Of a stretch of 64,000 nucleotides of DNA, positions 24,665-32,614 are shown in pieces. This DNA is from Streptomyces nitrosporeus (GTDB lineage: Bacteria > Actinomycetota > Actinomycetes > Streptomycetales > Streptomycetaceae). The stretch is from NCBI RefSeq assembly GCF_008704555.1, contig NZ_CP023702.1, positions 744,001-808,000 on the forward strand, read 5' to 3'. Position 1 is the first letter of the stretch; every line of letters starts with the position of its first letter. The notes under the pieces are model-generated. The model was not told where the DNA came from. It searched no databases and worked only from the letters and a program-made list of their open reading frames with translations. A program made the translations under genes and the position numbers.

Positions 24665-25440
24665 GCGGTGGCGTTCCTCTCACGGTCGCGTTCTTCGGCG
24701 AGGTGCAGGAACACGCCTTCCAGGTCCTGCCGGCCGAAGCGTTCGGCGACGGCTCCGGGGGTGCCGTCGGCGGCGATGCGTCCGGCGTGCAGGAAGACGA
24801 CCCGTTCGCAGAGCCGTTCCACCTCCACCATGTCGTGGCTGGTGACCAGGAGCGCCGTGCCCTGTTCCTCGCAGAGCGCGAGCAGGGCGGTACGTACCCG
24901 CAGGGCGATGTCGGGGTCGAGCGACGCGGTGGGCTCGTCGAGGACCATCACCCTGGGGTGGTGCAGCGCGGCCTTGGCGATGCCCACCAGCGTCCGCTGC
25001 CCGCTGGACAGTTCGGTTCCGATGGCGGCCGCGATGTGTCCGATGCCGAAGCGTTCGAGGGCCGCGTCGACGGCGGCGCGCGGCTCCCGCAGGCCGTACA
25101 GGTCGGCGTAGAGGCGCAGGTACTCGCGGACCCTGATCCGGTCCGGCAGCGGCAGGTACCCCGCGACGAATCCGAGGCCGCGCATGGCTTCGGCGCGGTG
25201 GCGGGGCAGGCGGTGGCCGAGGATCTCCACCCGGCCGGCGTCGGGCTCGACGGCTCCGAGGCACATGAGGAGCGTCGTGGTCTTGCCCGCGCCGTTGGGG
25301 CCGAGCAGTCCGAGGCGTTCGCCGGCGTGCAGGGTGAGGTCGATGCCGTCGACCGCTCGTCCCCGGCGGTACTCCTTGACCAGGCCCGTCGCCCGCAGGA
25401 CGACGGGCCGGCGGGGTGCGGGGGCGTGGGGGGTCAGCAT
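24661..25440 (-). CDS. ABC transporter ATP-binding protein
   Basis: 259 residues. Walker A GPNGAGKT (about residue 48), Q-loop region, signature ELSSGQ, Walker B VMVLDEPTASLD and the switch His in TSHD. It is of the multidrug/polysaccharide-exporter (ABC-2) class. It overlaps the PIG-L gene by 7 bp upstream and the permease by 4 bp (ATGA) downstream, so the three are translationally coupled. Confidence 0.95.
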   Translation of the reverse strand: MLTPHAPAPRRPVVLRATGLVKEYRRGRAVDGIDLTLHAGERLGLLGPNGAGKTTTLLMCLGAVEPDAGRVEILGHRLPRHRAEAMRGLGFVAGYLPLPDRIRVREYLRLYADLYGLREPRAAVDAALERFGIGHIAAAIGTELSSGQRTLVGIAKAALHHPRVMVLDEPTASLDPDIALRVRTALLALCEEQGTALLVTSHDMVEVERLCERVVFLHAGRIAADGTPGAVAERFGRQDLEGVFLHLAEERDRERNATA

Positions 25441-26237
25441 GCGGGGGCCTCAAGGCCCGTGCCGGGGGCGGGCCGGGGGGCCGGGGGTTCCTGGCCGGCC
25501 GGGCGGCTCTCCAGGGACCAGATCGTCTCGGTGCGCAGCGGCCCGGTGCGGGCGAGGAAGTTGCCGTGGTCGGCGGCGAGCGGGGCGAGCTGGGAGCCGT
25601 GGCGGAGTACGGCGGCGCGTTTCGCCGCCCAGCGGGTGTCGTCCAGGGTCAGGGTGTGCCGGACGGTGAGCTGATGGGTGGTCAGCAGGCCCTGGTAGGC
25701 GGTTCCGTAGTCGGGGTCGCGGGTCAGCGCCTGGTCCGCCTCAGGCGTGCCCCATTCGGGCAGGTGTCCGGTGTAGGGGAGGTCGGCGTACACCCAGGGC
25801 GGCGGCGCGCCCTGTTCGGCGAGGACGTCGACGGCGAGGCGGCGTACGGCCTCGTGGTCGGGCTGGTTGGTGCCGAGGGGGGCCAGGACCAGGGTGTCGG
25901 GCGGCAGTTCGCGCAGCAGCGCCTCCAGGTGGTGGAGGGTGGCGCCCTCGGGCGCGTACGGGCCGTCGGGGTGGTCGAGCACGGTCTGCCCGACGCCCAG
26001 CAGGGCGCAGGAGGCGGCGTCCTCGGCGCGGCGTTCGCGGTGGGCCTCGGCCGCGGAGGAGAAGCCGCACTGGGCGTCCCACCAGGAGACGGGGGCGTCG
26101 GGGGCGGGCGCGCCGCCGTGGACGGTGACGACGTCGACGGGGCCGGGGAGGTCGGGCAGGAGCCCGGCGAGGGAGAGCGCCGCGTCGTCGTAGTGCGGTG
26201 AGAGGACGACGGTACGGGCAACAGGGCGGGGAGACAA
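25434..26237 (-). CDS. PIG-L family N-acetylglucosaminyl deacetylase-like enzyme
   Basis: 267 residues with both zinc motifs of the PIG-L/LmbE family: SPHYDDAA (PHxDD, about residue 13) and NQPDHEAVR (PDH, about residue 125), plus an HGG after VVTV. The family removes acetyl groups from GlcNAc-containing substrates (GlcNAc-PI, the mycothiol precursor, teicoplanin-type glycopeptides). The start is probably TTG at 26237 with GAAGGA upstream; no better start precedes the core. It is part of a tight cassette whose promoter has a DasR site, which also points to amino-sugar chemistry. Confidence 0.85.
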   Translation of the reverse strand: MSPRPVARTVVLSPHYDDAALSLAGLLPDLPGPVDVVTVHGGAPAPDAPVSWWDAQCGFSSAAEAHRERRAEDAASCALLGVGQTVLDHPDGPYAPEGATLHHLEALLRELPPDTLVLAPLGTNQPDHEAVRRLAVDVLAEQGAPPPWVYADLPYTGHLPEWGTPEADQALTRDPDYGTAYQGLLTTHQLTVRHTLTLDDTRWAAKRAAVLRHGSQLAPLAADHGNFLARTGPLRTETIWSLESRPAGQEPPAPRPAPGTGLEAPAC

Positions 26238-26304
26238 GGTCGTTCGGGTCCTTCGGGTCGGGGGTGGCGGAATCGGGGAGCCGGCGGGGGCCGCCGGTCC
26301 CGGG

Positions 26305-26361
26305 GCTCCGGGCGGAAGGGAGGTCCGCGGGCGCGAGCCGGGCGCCCCTTCCGCCCGGAGC
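26305..26361 (-). terminator. 16-bp perfect stem between cassette genes
   Basis: GCTCCGGGCGGAAGGG (26305-26320) pairs perfectly with CCCTTCCGCCCGGAGC (26346-26361), loop 25 nt, starting 2 bp after the stop of the DUF1796-like gene. It may partially terminate or process the cassette mRNA, lowering expression of the PIG-L and ABC genes relative to the first two. Confidence 0.55.
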
Positions 26362-26363
26362 TC

Positions 26364-26993
26364 TCAGCCGGGGCGGTGGAGGCGGGAGGCGAGTGCGCGG
26401 TCCCAGGCGGCGTCGTCCCCCTGCCAGTGCCCGGGGACGTGCGGGACGGTGTCCCAGGCGACGGAGTCCGGCAGCAGGGCCGCCTCCTCGGGGGAGGGCG
26501 GTGTGCGGCGCAGCCACAGGAGGTCGAAGCGGTGCCCCGCGTCCTGCTGCCCGAGGGCGGTGTGGAGGCGGCGCAGATCGTCCGCGCCCGCCTGGTCGAA
26601 GGCGTCGTGGTGGACGTACAGCACCCGGGCGCCGGATGCGGTCATGGTCCGCCAGCGTTCGGCGAGGTGGAGGAACTTTTCTCGTACCGAAGGGAGTTGA
26701 CGGTCCACGTCGGCCTGGGTCAGGCGTCCGTCACCGGCTTCGGCCCGGAACTCGTGGTAGAAGCGGATGTCGGAGCCCCGGTCGAGCACACAGGAGCCGT
26801 CGTCGAAGGGTTCGCACCGTCCGGGCCCCAGGACGTCCCGGAATCCGGTGCCGAGGGCCTCGACGACGGCGGGGAGCGGGAGGTCGAGCCAGTCGAAGTA
26901 GTGGGCGCGGGGGTCCGCGGTGATCCGCCGGATCTGATGGGTCGACTCGCAGTGGTGGCCGAGTCCGACGCAGTGGCCGTGGTCGGGGGTCAT
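26364..26993 (-). CDS. DUF1796-like putative papain-like cysteine peptidase
   Basis: 209 residues. The N-terminus HCVGLGHHCESTHQIRRITADPRAHYFDWL fits the DUF1796 pattern (S/G-LG-x2-C near the start, then a F-D-W/PFDW motif), and later VLYVHHDAF and FDLLWLRR follow the same fold. The family is described as a putative papain-like peptidase or glycan-linked enzyme and often lies in polysaccharide or glycoconjugate gene clusters. Activity here is unproven; Cys15, or thereabouts, and the downstream His would be the candidate dyad. 54 bp separate it from the upstream methyltransferase. Confidence 0.6.
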   Translation of the reverse strand: MTPDHGHCVGLGHHCESTHQIRRITADPRAHYFDWLDLPLPAVVEALGTGFRDVLGPGRCEPFDDGSCVLDRGSDIRFYHEFRAEAGDGRLTQADVDRQLPSVREKFLHLAERWRTMTASGARVLYVHHDAFDQAGADDLRRLHTALGQQDAGHRFDLLWLRRTPPSPEEAALLPDSVAWDTVPHVPGHWQGDDAAWDRALASRLHRPG

Positions 26994-27047
26994 GGGGTGC
27001 TCCGGTGGGGACGTGCGGCGCGCGGTGGGGGTGCCGGGCCGGGCCGC

Positions 27048-28277
27048 TCACGCGGCGGGGGGCCTGCGGCGCAGGAGGACTCCGGTGCTGCCGCGCTTGC
27101 GGAGGTGGGCCCGGCCGCCGCAGACGGTCTCCAGGGCGGGGCGTACCAGCACGGTCTCGTCGATCTGCTCCCAGTGGGGCGAGGCGGCCAGCCAGGGGCG
27201 CAGCGAGGTGTCCAGCGCCTCGGGTTCCAGGGCGACGAAGACCAGGTCGGCGGGGAGCGCGGTGAGCAGCTCCGGGTCCTGTCCGTAGTAGAGCATCTCG
27301 ATCAGCAGGTAGGCCGATCCCGTCAGGCGCGGTGCGCGGGCGAGCTCTTCGAGGCCCTGGGGGTGGACACGTACGGTGTCCACGCTGCCGGGCCCCTCGG
27401 CCAGCCGGGTACGGAAGACGGGGTTGGGTTCGGTGGCCTCGACGGTGTAGCCCTTGCCGGCGAGCCGGCCGGTGAGGGCCCCTTCGCAGGCGCCGACCTC
27501 GACCAGGGGGCCGGCGCCGGGGTCGCGGAACCGGGCGATCCAGGCGGTGGTGGCGTCCAGCCGCTCGGTCTCGTACGGGGAGGAGGCGAACTCCCAGGGG
27601 TCGGGTACCGCGGCGGCCTCGTCGTCGAGGCTGGCGAGCAGGGCGAACAGCCGGAGCCGTTCGCCGGGTCCGGCCGTGAAGTAGCGCTCGGTGGTGGGCA
27701 CCCGGCCGGTTTCGACCAGGTGCTGCGGCGAGTCGGATTCCAGCAGGTGCCGGGCGTGGCGGTTGACGAAGTCCAGCTTGGCCGCGACGGGGCCGCGGCC
27801 CAGGGGGCGGTCCAGTTCGCTGACGAACTGGAGGTAGGGCGAGTAGCCGACGGCGTGCCACACGGTGGCGCCCCCGGCGGGGGGCGCGGTGTCCAGGGCG
27901 GTGGCGAGGTCGTGGCCGACGCGGCCCCGGCTGCGGCGGTTGTCGGCGGGCGAGTGCGTCCAGACCCGGACGGGCCGCCCGGCCGCGGCCCGTGCGAGGG
28001 CGTCGCCGAGCGCGCCGGGTCCGGGCGACGCGGCGCTCTCGTCGGCTTCCCGCACCTGGCCGGCGAGCAGGGCGAGGCGTTCGGCCAGGGGCATCGCGGG
28101 CGGCATGAGGAGGTGCTCGCCCCGGTCGGCGAGCAGTACGTGCACCTCGGGCGGATCGTCCGGAGCGGCGTCGCCGCCGGGGCGGGCGCTGTCGTCCCCG
28201 GGCGGGGGCGGGGTGAGTACGGAGAGGAAGTCGAGGACGGCGTCCTCGGCCCTGAGTACCACCACGATGTCGGTCAC
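27048..28277 (-). CDS. NodS-like SAM methyltransferase with PIG-L-like N-terminal domain
   Basis: 409 residues. The C-terminal half (about 225-400) is a NodS/SAM-methyltransferase: DPWEFASSPYETERLDATTAWIARF, then the SAM loop LVEVGACEGALTGRLA, VEATEPNPVFRTRL and LIEMLYYGQDPEL. NodS methylates the deacetylated amino sugar of Nod factors. The N-terminal half has the outline of a PIG-L domain (VWTHSPADNRRSRGRVGHDLATAL, HAVGYSPYLQFVSELD), but its PHxDD motif is not evident, so it is probably non-catalytic. The GTG at 28277 heads the cassette. A deacetylase followed by an N-methylation domain suggests modification of a free amino sugar. Confidence 0.75.
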   Translation of the reverse strand: MTDIVVVLRAEDAVLDFLSVLTPPPPGDDSARPGGDAAPDDPPEVHVLLADRGEHLLMPPAMPLAERLALLAGQVREADESAASPGPGALGDALARAAAGRPVRVWTHSPADNRRSRGRVGHDLATALDTAPPAGGATVWHAVGYSPYLQFVSELDRPLGRGPVAAKLDFVNRHARHLLESDSPQHLVETGRVPTTERYFTAGPGERLRLFALLASLDDEAAAVPDPWEFASSPYETERLDATTAWIARFRDPGAGPLVEVGACEGALTGRLAGKGYTVEATEPNPVFRTRLAEGPGSVDTVRVHPQGLEELARAPRLTGSAYLLIEMLYYGQDPELLTALPADLVFVALEPEALDTSLRPWLAASPHWEQIDETVLVRPALETVCGGRAHLRKRGSTGVLLRRRPPAA

Positions 28278-28625
28278 AAGCGGTTCCCATCAGCAGGTGC
28301 GGCGCGAAGGCGGGCTCGACGCGGGCAGGGCGGAGCCGGCCGGGACGACACACGCCGCCCGGACCGGGTGGGGTGCCGGCCGGGCCGCGTGTGATCGCGG
28401 AGTCGACGATAGGAGCCCTCACCACAATTGGTCTAGACCGGTTCTCCGGCCGGATTGGGGCAAGATCCGGCCATTCTTCGGCGTTCGCGCAACGCGCGCG
28501 GCGAAGTTCCCCTCCAGGTGGCGGGCTCCGCGCCGGAGGAGGTACCGGACACGGATCCCGGCAGGCCCGCGGACTCCCCCGGCCCGCCCTTGCGCCCGGG
28601 CCGGGGCCTGTAGTGCCCTGGCCCC
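28278..28625. other. Divergent promoter region of the DasR-linked cassette and amidase
   Basis: No gene. Holds the cassette promoter with a DasR-type box (separate entry) and a GC-rich amidase leader. The amidase ATG lacks a ribosome site and has TAGTGC 9 nt before it, so its mRNA could be nearly leaderless. Confidence 0.6.
28406..28442 (-). promoter_or_regulatory. Promoter with DasR-responsive element (dre)
   Basis: ATTGGTCTAGACCGGT (28427-28442) matches the DasR consensus ACTGGTCTAGACCACT at 13 of 16 positions, with the central palindrome GGTCTAGACC intact. On the minus strand TAGACC (28435-28430) is a -35 and TATCGT (28411-28406) a -10, 18 bp apart, so the dre covers the -35 box. This is the usual geometry of GlcNAc-6-P-relieved DasR repression. 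Confidence 0.75.
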
Positions 28626-30221
28626 ATGAACAGAAGAAGCATCGCGGCACTGGCCGCCGCCCTGGCCGTGACGCCCCTCCTGCTGAGCGCGCCCCACGAG
28701 AGCGCCGAGGCCGCCGAGGGGCATGGCGGCGCCCTGCCGCCGTCCGTCCGCTCGTCCCGCGTCCTGGGCGTGGACCTCGGCACGGTGACCATCCCGGAGT
28801 TACAGGCGCGCATGGACCGCGGGGCGCTGACCTCGTCGGCGCTGACCCGGGCGTACCTGCGGCGCATCGAGGCCGTCGACCCGGCGATCGGCGCCGTCCT
28901 GCGCACCGACCCCACGGCGCTGCGGCAGGCCGCCGCCAGCGATCTCCGGCACCGGCGCGGCACCACCCGGGGGCCGCTCGACGGAATCCCCGTCCTGCTC
29001 AAGGACAACATCGGCACCCGCGGCCTGGCGACGACGGCCGGATCGCTGGCGCTGGCCGGGAAGCCGCCGGCCGAAGACGCCGCCCTGGTGACCAGGCTGC
29101 GGGCTGCGGGCGCGGTGGTACTCGGCAAGACCAACATGTCGGAGTGGGCGAACTTCCGTGCCGCCAGGCCCACATCGGGCTGGTCCGCGGTGGGGGGCCA
29201 GACCCGCAACCCGTACGTGCTGGACCGGAACCCGTGCGGTTCCTCGTCCGGGTCGGCGGCGGCGCTCGCCGCCTCGCTGGCCCAGGTGGCCGTCGGCACC
29301 GAGACGGACGGCTCGATCGTCTGTCCGGCGGGGATGAACGGTGTCGTCGGCCACAAACCGAGCCTGGGACTGGTCAGCGGCTCCGGTGTGGTGCCGATCT
29401 CCGCCGAGCAGGACACCGCGGGCCCCATGGCCCGCAACGTGACCGACGCCGCGCTCACCTTCGCGGTGCTCAGCGGCACCGGCCCCGCCGGGGTGTCCGC
29501 CCACACCGGGACCGAAGGGCTGCGGGGGAAGCGGATCGGCCTGTGGCGGCTCCCGTCGCTGGGGCCGGAGGTGGACGCCCTGATGGTCCGTACGGCGCAG
29601 AGGCTGCGCGGGGCGGGCGCCGAGGTCGTGGAGGTGGCCCTGCCGTACCAGGAGCGGCTCGCGGAGCTGGAGTTCCCGGCGCTGCTGAGCGAGTTCCACC
29701 GGGACATCGACGCCTATCTGGAGACCCGCGACGGGCCCCGCGACCTCGCCGGACTGATCCGGTTCAACCGCGCCCACCCGGCCGAGCGGACCTGCTTCGC
29801 CGGCCAGGAGCTGTTCGAGCAGGCGCTCGCGGCGCCCCCGGTCACCGACCCGGCCTACCGGGCGATGCGCGCGGAGCTGACCGATCTGTCCCGGCGGTCC
29901 GTCGACGAGACCATGGCCGCCCACGGCCTGGACGCCATCGCCTCCCCCGCCAACCCGCCGGCCTGGACGACGGACTGCGCGCGGGGCGACAACGACGTGA
30001 TCCCCTCGTCCACCCCGGCGGCCGTGGCGGGTTATCCGTCGCTGTCCGTGCCCGCCGGGCGGGTGGGTGAACTGCCCGTCGGCCTGCTCCTGATGGCCGG
30101 TGACCGCCAGGACGCGGCCCTGCTGTCGCTGGGGGCCGCGGTGGAGCGCCGGCTGGACGCCTGGCGGGCGCCGCGTTATCTGCGGACCGCGCCGGGCGGG
30201 GGGCCGGTCGCGTCCGGCTGA
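28626..30221 (+). CDS. Secreted amidase-signature family hydrolase
   Basis: 531 residues. Signal peptide (IAALAAALAVTPLLLSAP...), then an amidase-signature domain with the Ser-cisSer-Lys triad: Lys in PVLLKDNIGT, the Gly/Ser-rich loop NPCGSSSGSAAALAAS, and Ser in GTETDGSIVCPAG. The substrate of exported members is unknown; C-N amide bonds of cell-wall-derived or plant-derived compounds are plausible. It starts at ATG 28626 and diverges from the DasR-linked cassette; the dre lies 184 bp upstream, so DasR control is possible but unproven. Its stop codon lies in a 31-bp tandem duplication. Confidence 0.9.
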   Translation: MNRRSIAALAAALAVTPLLLSAPHESAEAAEGHGGALPPSVRSSRVLGVDLGTVTIPELQARMDRGALTSSALTRAYLRRIEAVDPAIGAVLRTDPTALRQAAASDLRHRRGTTRGPLDGIPVLLKDNIGTRGLATTAGSLALAGKPPAEDAALVTRLRAAGAVVLGKTNMSEWANFRAARPTSGWSAVGGQTRNPYVLDRNPCGSSSGSAAALAASLAQVAVGTETDGSIVCPAGMNGVVGHKPSLGLVSGSGVVPISAEQDTAGPMARNVTDAALTFAVLSGTGPAGVSAHTGTEGLRGKRIGLWRLPSLGPEVDALMVRTAQRLRGAGAEVVEVALPYQERLAELEFPALLSEFHRDIDAYLETRDGPRDLAGLIRFNRAHPAERTCFAGQELFEQALAAPPVTDPAYRAMRAELTDLSRRSVDETMAAHGLDAIASPANPPAWTTDCARGDNDVIPSSTPAAVAGYPSLSVPAGRVGELPVGLLLMAGDRQDAALLSLGAAVERRLDAWRAPRYLRTAPGGGPVASG

Positions 30222-30255
30222 ACTGGGCGGGGGCCCGGTCACGTCCGGCTGAACC
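30194..30255. repeat. 31-bp imperfect tandem duplication across a stop codon
   Basis: Two copies (30194-30224 and 30225-30255) differ by a few substitutions; both contain GTCCGGCTGAAC, so the amidase stop TGA is duplicated. It looks like a recent slippage event in the 3' end. Confidence 0.7.
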
Positions 30256-30377
30256 GGGCCCCTGCTCCGGGGTGCCGCGGGCGGTCCGGGGACCTCGCCG
30301 CCCGCGGCGTCCTGCGTACGCCGTCACACGTACACCGGCACCCGGGCCCCGGGCCCCGGGAGCCGGCCGTCCGGGGC

Positions 30378-31901
30378 TCAGCAGGCGCCGAGGTCCTGCC
30401 AGACGCCCCACTGGCCGGTGGTGCCGGGCTCCTCGCCCGTCGTCCACCACTTGGCCTTCCAGGTGTGGCCCTTGTGCGAGACCTGCTGGCCGCCGGTGTA
30501 GACCGTTCCGGCGGACCAGGGGCCGGCCGTGCACCGGCCGCCGGTCCCGCCGGTGACGGTCAGGGTGTAGTCCGCCGTGTGCGCCCCGGACGCGCCGGCA
30601 CCGGTGACGGTGATCCGGTAGGTGCCCGACGCCACCGCGCCGGTGGTGGCGAGAGTCAGTGTCGAGGTGCCCCCGGCCGTGACGGTGGCGGGGCTGAGCG
30701 ACGCGGTGACACCGGCCGGCGCCCCGCCGACGGTCAGCTTCACCTCCTGCGCCTCGCCCCTGGTCACGGCGGTCCTCACCGTGGCGGTGGCCGTGCCGCC
30801 CGCCGCGACCGTCCCGGCGGCCGGTGCGGCCGTCACGGAGAAGTCGTCGGCCGGCTGCCCGCTCCCGCTGGTGAACGGGGCGAAGATCCGGCTGAAGTCC
30901 CAGGTGTTCTGTTCGATGCCGGAGCAGTGGTCGGCCGCGGGGCCGCCGGGGCAGCCGCCGTTGTCCCGCTGGAGCGCCCAGAACGACAGGGTGTCGATGC
31001 CCTTGTCCACCGCCCAGGCGTACACCTGGCGGGCGTTGTCCAGGGTGAAGGTCTCGGCCGGGCCGAAGTCGTCGACGCCGGGCATCTCGGTGACGCCGAC
31101 CATGCCCCACAGCTGGCTGTCCGTCTTGCCCGGGTAGAGCCGGGCGAGCTGGTCGTGAAGGCCCTGCGCGGCCGTCTCCGTGTCGTCGGCCATGTCGTGG
31201 GAGGCGTTGTCGTAGTAGTCGAACGTCATGATGTTCACGACGTCGACGCGCGTCCCGTTGGCCACCGCGTTCCGCAGCAGCGCGTAACCGCTGTCGGCCA
31301 GGCCCCGGGTGGTCGTCGGCAGGGTGTAGGAGATCTCCAGGGTGCGGCCGTTCGCCGCCGCCCAGTCCTGGAGCTTCTTGATCGCCTTGTTCCGCCGGTC
31401 GATCCCGGCCGTGTTGTCGAGCGCGTCGACCTCGATGTCCATGTCGAGCCGGGTGACGTCGTAGGTCGTGACGACCTTCTGGTAGGCCGCGGCGATCTGG
31501 TCGACGTCGGTGCAGCTGTCGGCGATCTCCGTGCCGGTGGTGTCGGCGGTGTAGCCGCCGAACGACGGGATGACGTCGCCGCCCCTGGCCTGGATGGTGC
31601 GGATGTCGTCGCCGAAGCCGGCGGCGGAGATCGGCAGGCCGGTGTCACCGTTCCAGTAGGGGGTGCAGGAACCTCGGGTCGCGGTCTGCAGGAAGGCCAT
31701 GGTCAGGTGCTTCGTGCCGGACGCGGCGGCCAGGTCCGCGGGGCTCTCGCCGGTCCAGGACTCGAAGTACGGGGCGAAGACGTGGTCGGGCAGCGGGGTC
31801 GCCGCCTCGGCGGAACCGGCTCCCAGCACGGCCATGCCTGCGGCCGCCACCGTGGTGACGGCCGCGGTCACCAGCGCGCGGACGGATCGTGAACGTCTCA
31901 T
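30378..31901 (-). CDS. Secreted GH18 chitinase with CBM5/12 chitin-binding domain
   Basis: 507 residues: signal peptide to GSAEA; GH18 domain (about 36-335) with catalytic motif RLDMDIEVD (DxDxE type), FSGG-equivalent PSFGGYT and a YDYYDN-like region MTFDYYDNASHD; an Ig-like spacer (about 345-440, TATVRTAVT...GTYRITVTG); and a C-terminal CBM5/12 (AGPWSAGTVYTGGQQVSHKGHTWKAKWWTTGEEPG). It hydrolyses chitin outside the cell. The promoter has two DasR-type boxes, as in classical Streptomyces chi genes, so it is GlcNAc-controlled. The ATG at 31901 opens the signal peptide. A 12-bp stem-loop sits in the leader. Confidence 0.95.
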   Translation of the reverse strand: MRRSRSVRALVTAAVTTVAAAGMAVLGAGSAEAATPLPDHVFAPYFESWTGESPADLAAASGTKHLTMAFLQTATRGSCTPYWNGDTGLPISAAGFGDDIRTIQARGGDVIPSFGGYTADTTGTEIADSCTDVDQIAAAYQKVVTTYDVTRLDMDIEVDALDNTAGIDRRNKAIKKLQDWAAANGRTLEISYTLPTTTRGLADSGYALLRNAVANGTRVDVVNIMTFDYYDNASHDMADDTETAAQGLHDQLARLYPGKTDSQLWGMVGVTEMPGVDDFGPAETFTLDNARQVYAWAVDKGIDTLSFWALQRDNGGCPGGPAADHCSGIEQNTWDFSRIFAPFTSGSGQPADDFSVTAAPAAGTVAAGGTATATVRTAVTRGEAQEVKLTVGGAPAGVTASLSPATVTAGGTSTLTLATTGAVASGTYRITVTGAGASGAHTADYTLTVTGGTGGRCTAGPWSAGTVYTGGQQVSHKGHTWKAKWWTTGEEPGTTGQWGVWQDLGAC

Positions 31902-31919
31902 GTCTGTCCCAGCTGTCAG

Positions 31920-31948
31920 GCGTCACACCGGCAACTCCGGTGTGACGC
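31920..31948 (-). promoter_or_regulatory. 12-bp perfect hairpin in chitinase mRNA leader
   Basis: GCGTCACACCGG and CCGGTGTGACGC pair perfectly with a 5-nt loop. It lies between the inferred transcription start and the start codon at 31901. It could stabilise the message or act as an operator for another regulator; the sequence is palindromic at DNA level too. Confidence 0.6.
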
Positions 31949-31965
31949 AAGGGCGTTGGGAAGGG

Positions 31966-32021
31966 GATATCGATCTCGTCGGTGACATGTCAATGGTCTG
32001 GACCAAGTAAGGACTAGACCA
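31966..32021 (-). promoter_or_regulatory. Chitinase promoter with paired DasR-type boxes
   Basis: On minus: boxes TGGTCTAGTCCT (32021-32010) and TGGTCCAGACCA (32005-31994), repeated with a 16-bp period, then -35 TTGACA (31993-31988) and -10 GATATC (31971-31966), spacer 16. Paired 12-bp direct repeats next to the -35 are classic for Streptomyces chitinase promoters and overlap DasR binding. Confidence 0.8.
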
Positions 32022-32224
32022 TTACCGAGGCTTGGGAACGCCTTTTCCTCCGGGCGTCGGGAAGGCGTCCGGGAGCCGTCACGCCGCCGGGCGCCCCATC
32101 CGGGCGGGGGCCGGAAGGAGAGCCCGGCGGGACCCTTGGAGGAGAGCCGGGCGGGGGCGGGGAGGAGACCCTGTCGGGGCCTGGGAGGAGACCCGGGCGT
32201 GGCCCCGGGCGGAGGGCGCCACGC

Positions 32225-32614
32225 TCAGAAGAAGACCCCGCAGCGCAGCAGCACGTTCGCGTAGGGCCGGGCCTCACCGGTCCGTACCACCAGCCGGGCG
32301 TGAGAGGTGCGCCGCTTCAGTTCCTCGTGGGTGACATGGGTCAGGCCGTCGAGGCGGGCCGCGAGCAGCGCGGCGGTCTCCGGGTTGGCCTCCCGTACCT
32401 CCTCCGCGGCCGTGGCGCCCTCCACCACCAGTTCGTCCAGCAGCCCGTCGAGCACCTCGGCGAACGCGGGGACGCCGGCCCGGAAGGCCAGGTCGACGAC
32501 GCGCGGGCCCGGCGGGACGGGCATCCCCGCGTCGCAGACCAGCACCTCGTCCCCGTGGCCCAGTTCGGCCAGCGCCCCGGCGAGGTGGCGGTTGAGGATC
32601 CCGGCCTTCTTCAC
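32225..32614 (-). CDS. rbsD: D-ribose pyranase
   Basis: 129 residues, the full family length. It begins MKKAGILNRHLAGALAELGHGDEVLVCDAGMPVP (catalytic His20 region and the DAGMP signature) and ends with HARLVVRTGEARPYANVLLRCGVFF (the Y-A-N motif). RbsD interconverts beta-pyranose and furanose ribose so that ribokinase can use it. It overlaps rbsK by 4 bp (ATGA) as the last gene of the ribose operon. Confidence 0.97.
   Translation of the reverse strand: MKKAGILNRHLAGALAELGHGDEVLVCDAGMPVPPGPRVVDLAFRAGVPAFAEVLDGLLDELVVEGATAAEEVREANPETAALLAARLDGLTHVTHEELKRRTSHARLVVRTGEARPYANVLLRCGVFF

Larger units (their letters stand above)
31902..32224. other. Chitinase promoter region and rbsD downstream region
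   Basis: 31902-32025 is the chitinase regulatory region (separate entries). 32038-32067 forms an imperfect hairpin (ACGCCTTTTCC / GGGAAGGCGT). 32110-32200 has four spaced GGAGGAGA(G/C)CC motifs of unclear meaning. No gene. Confidence 0.5.
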
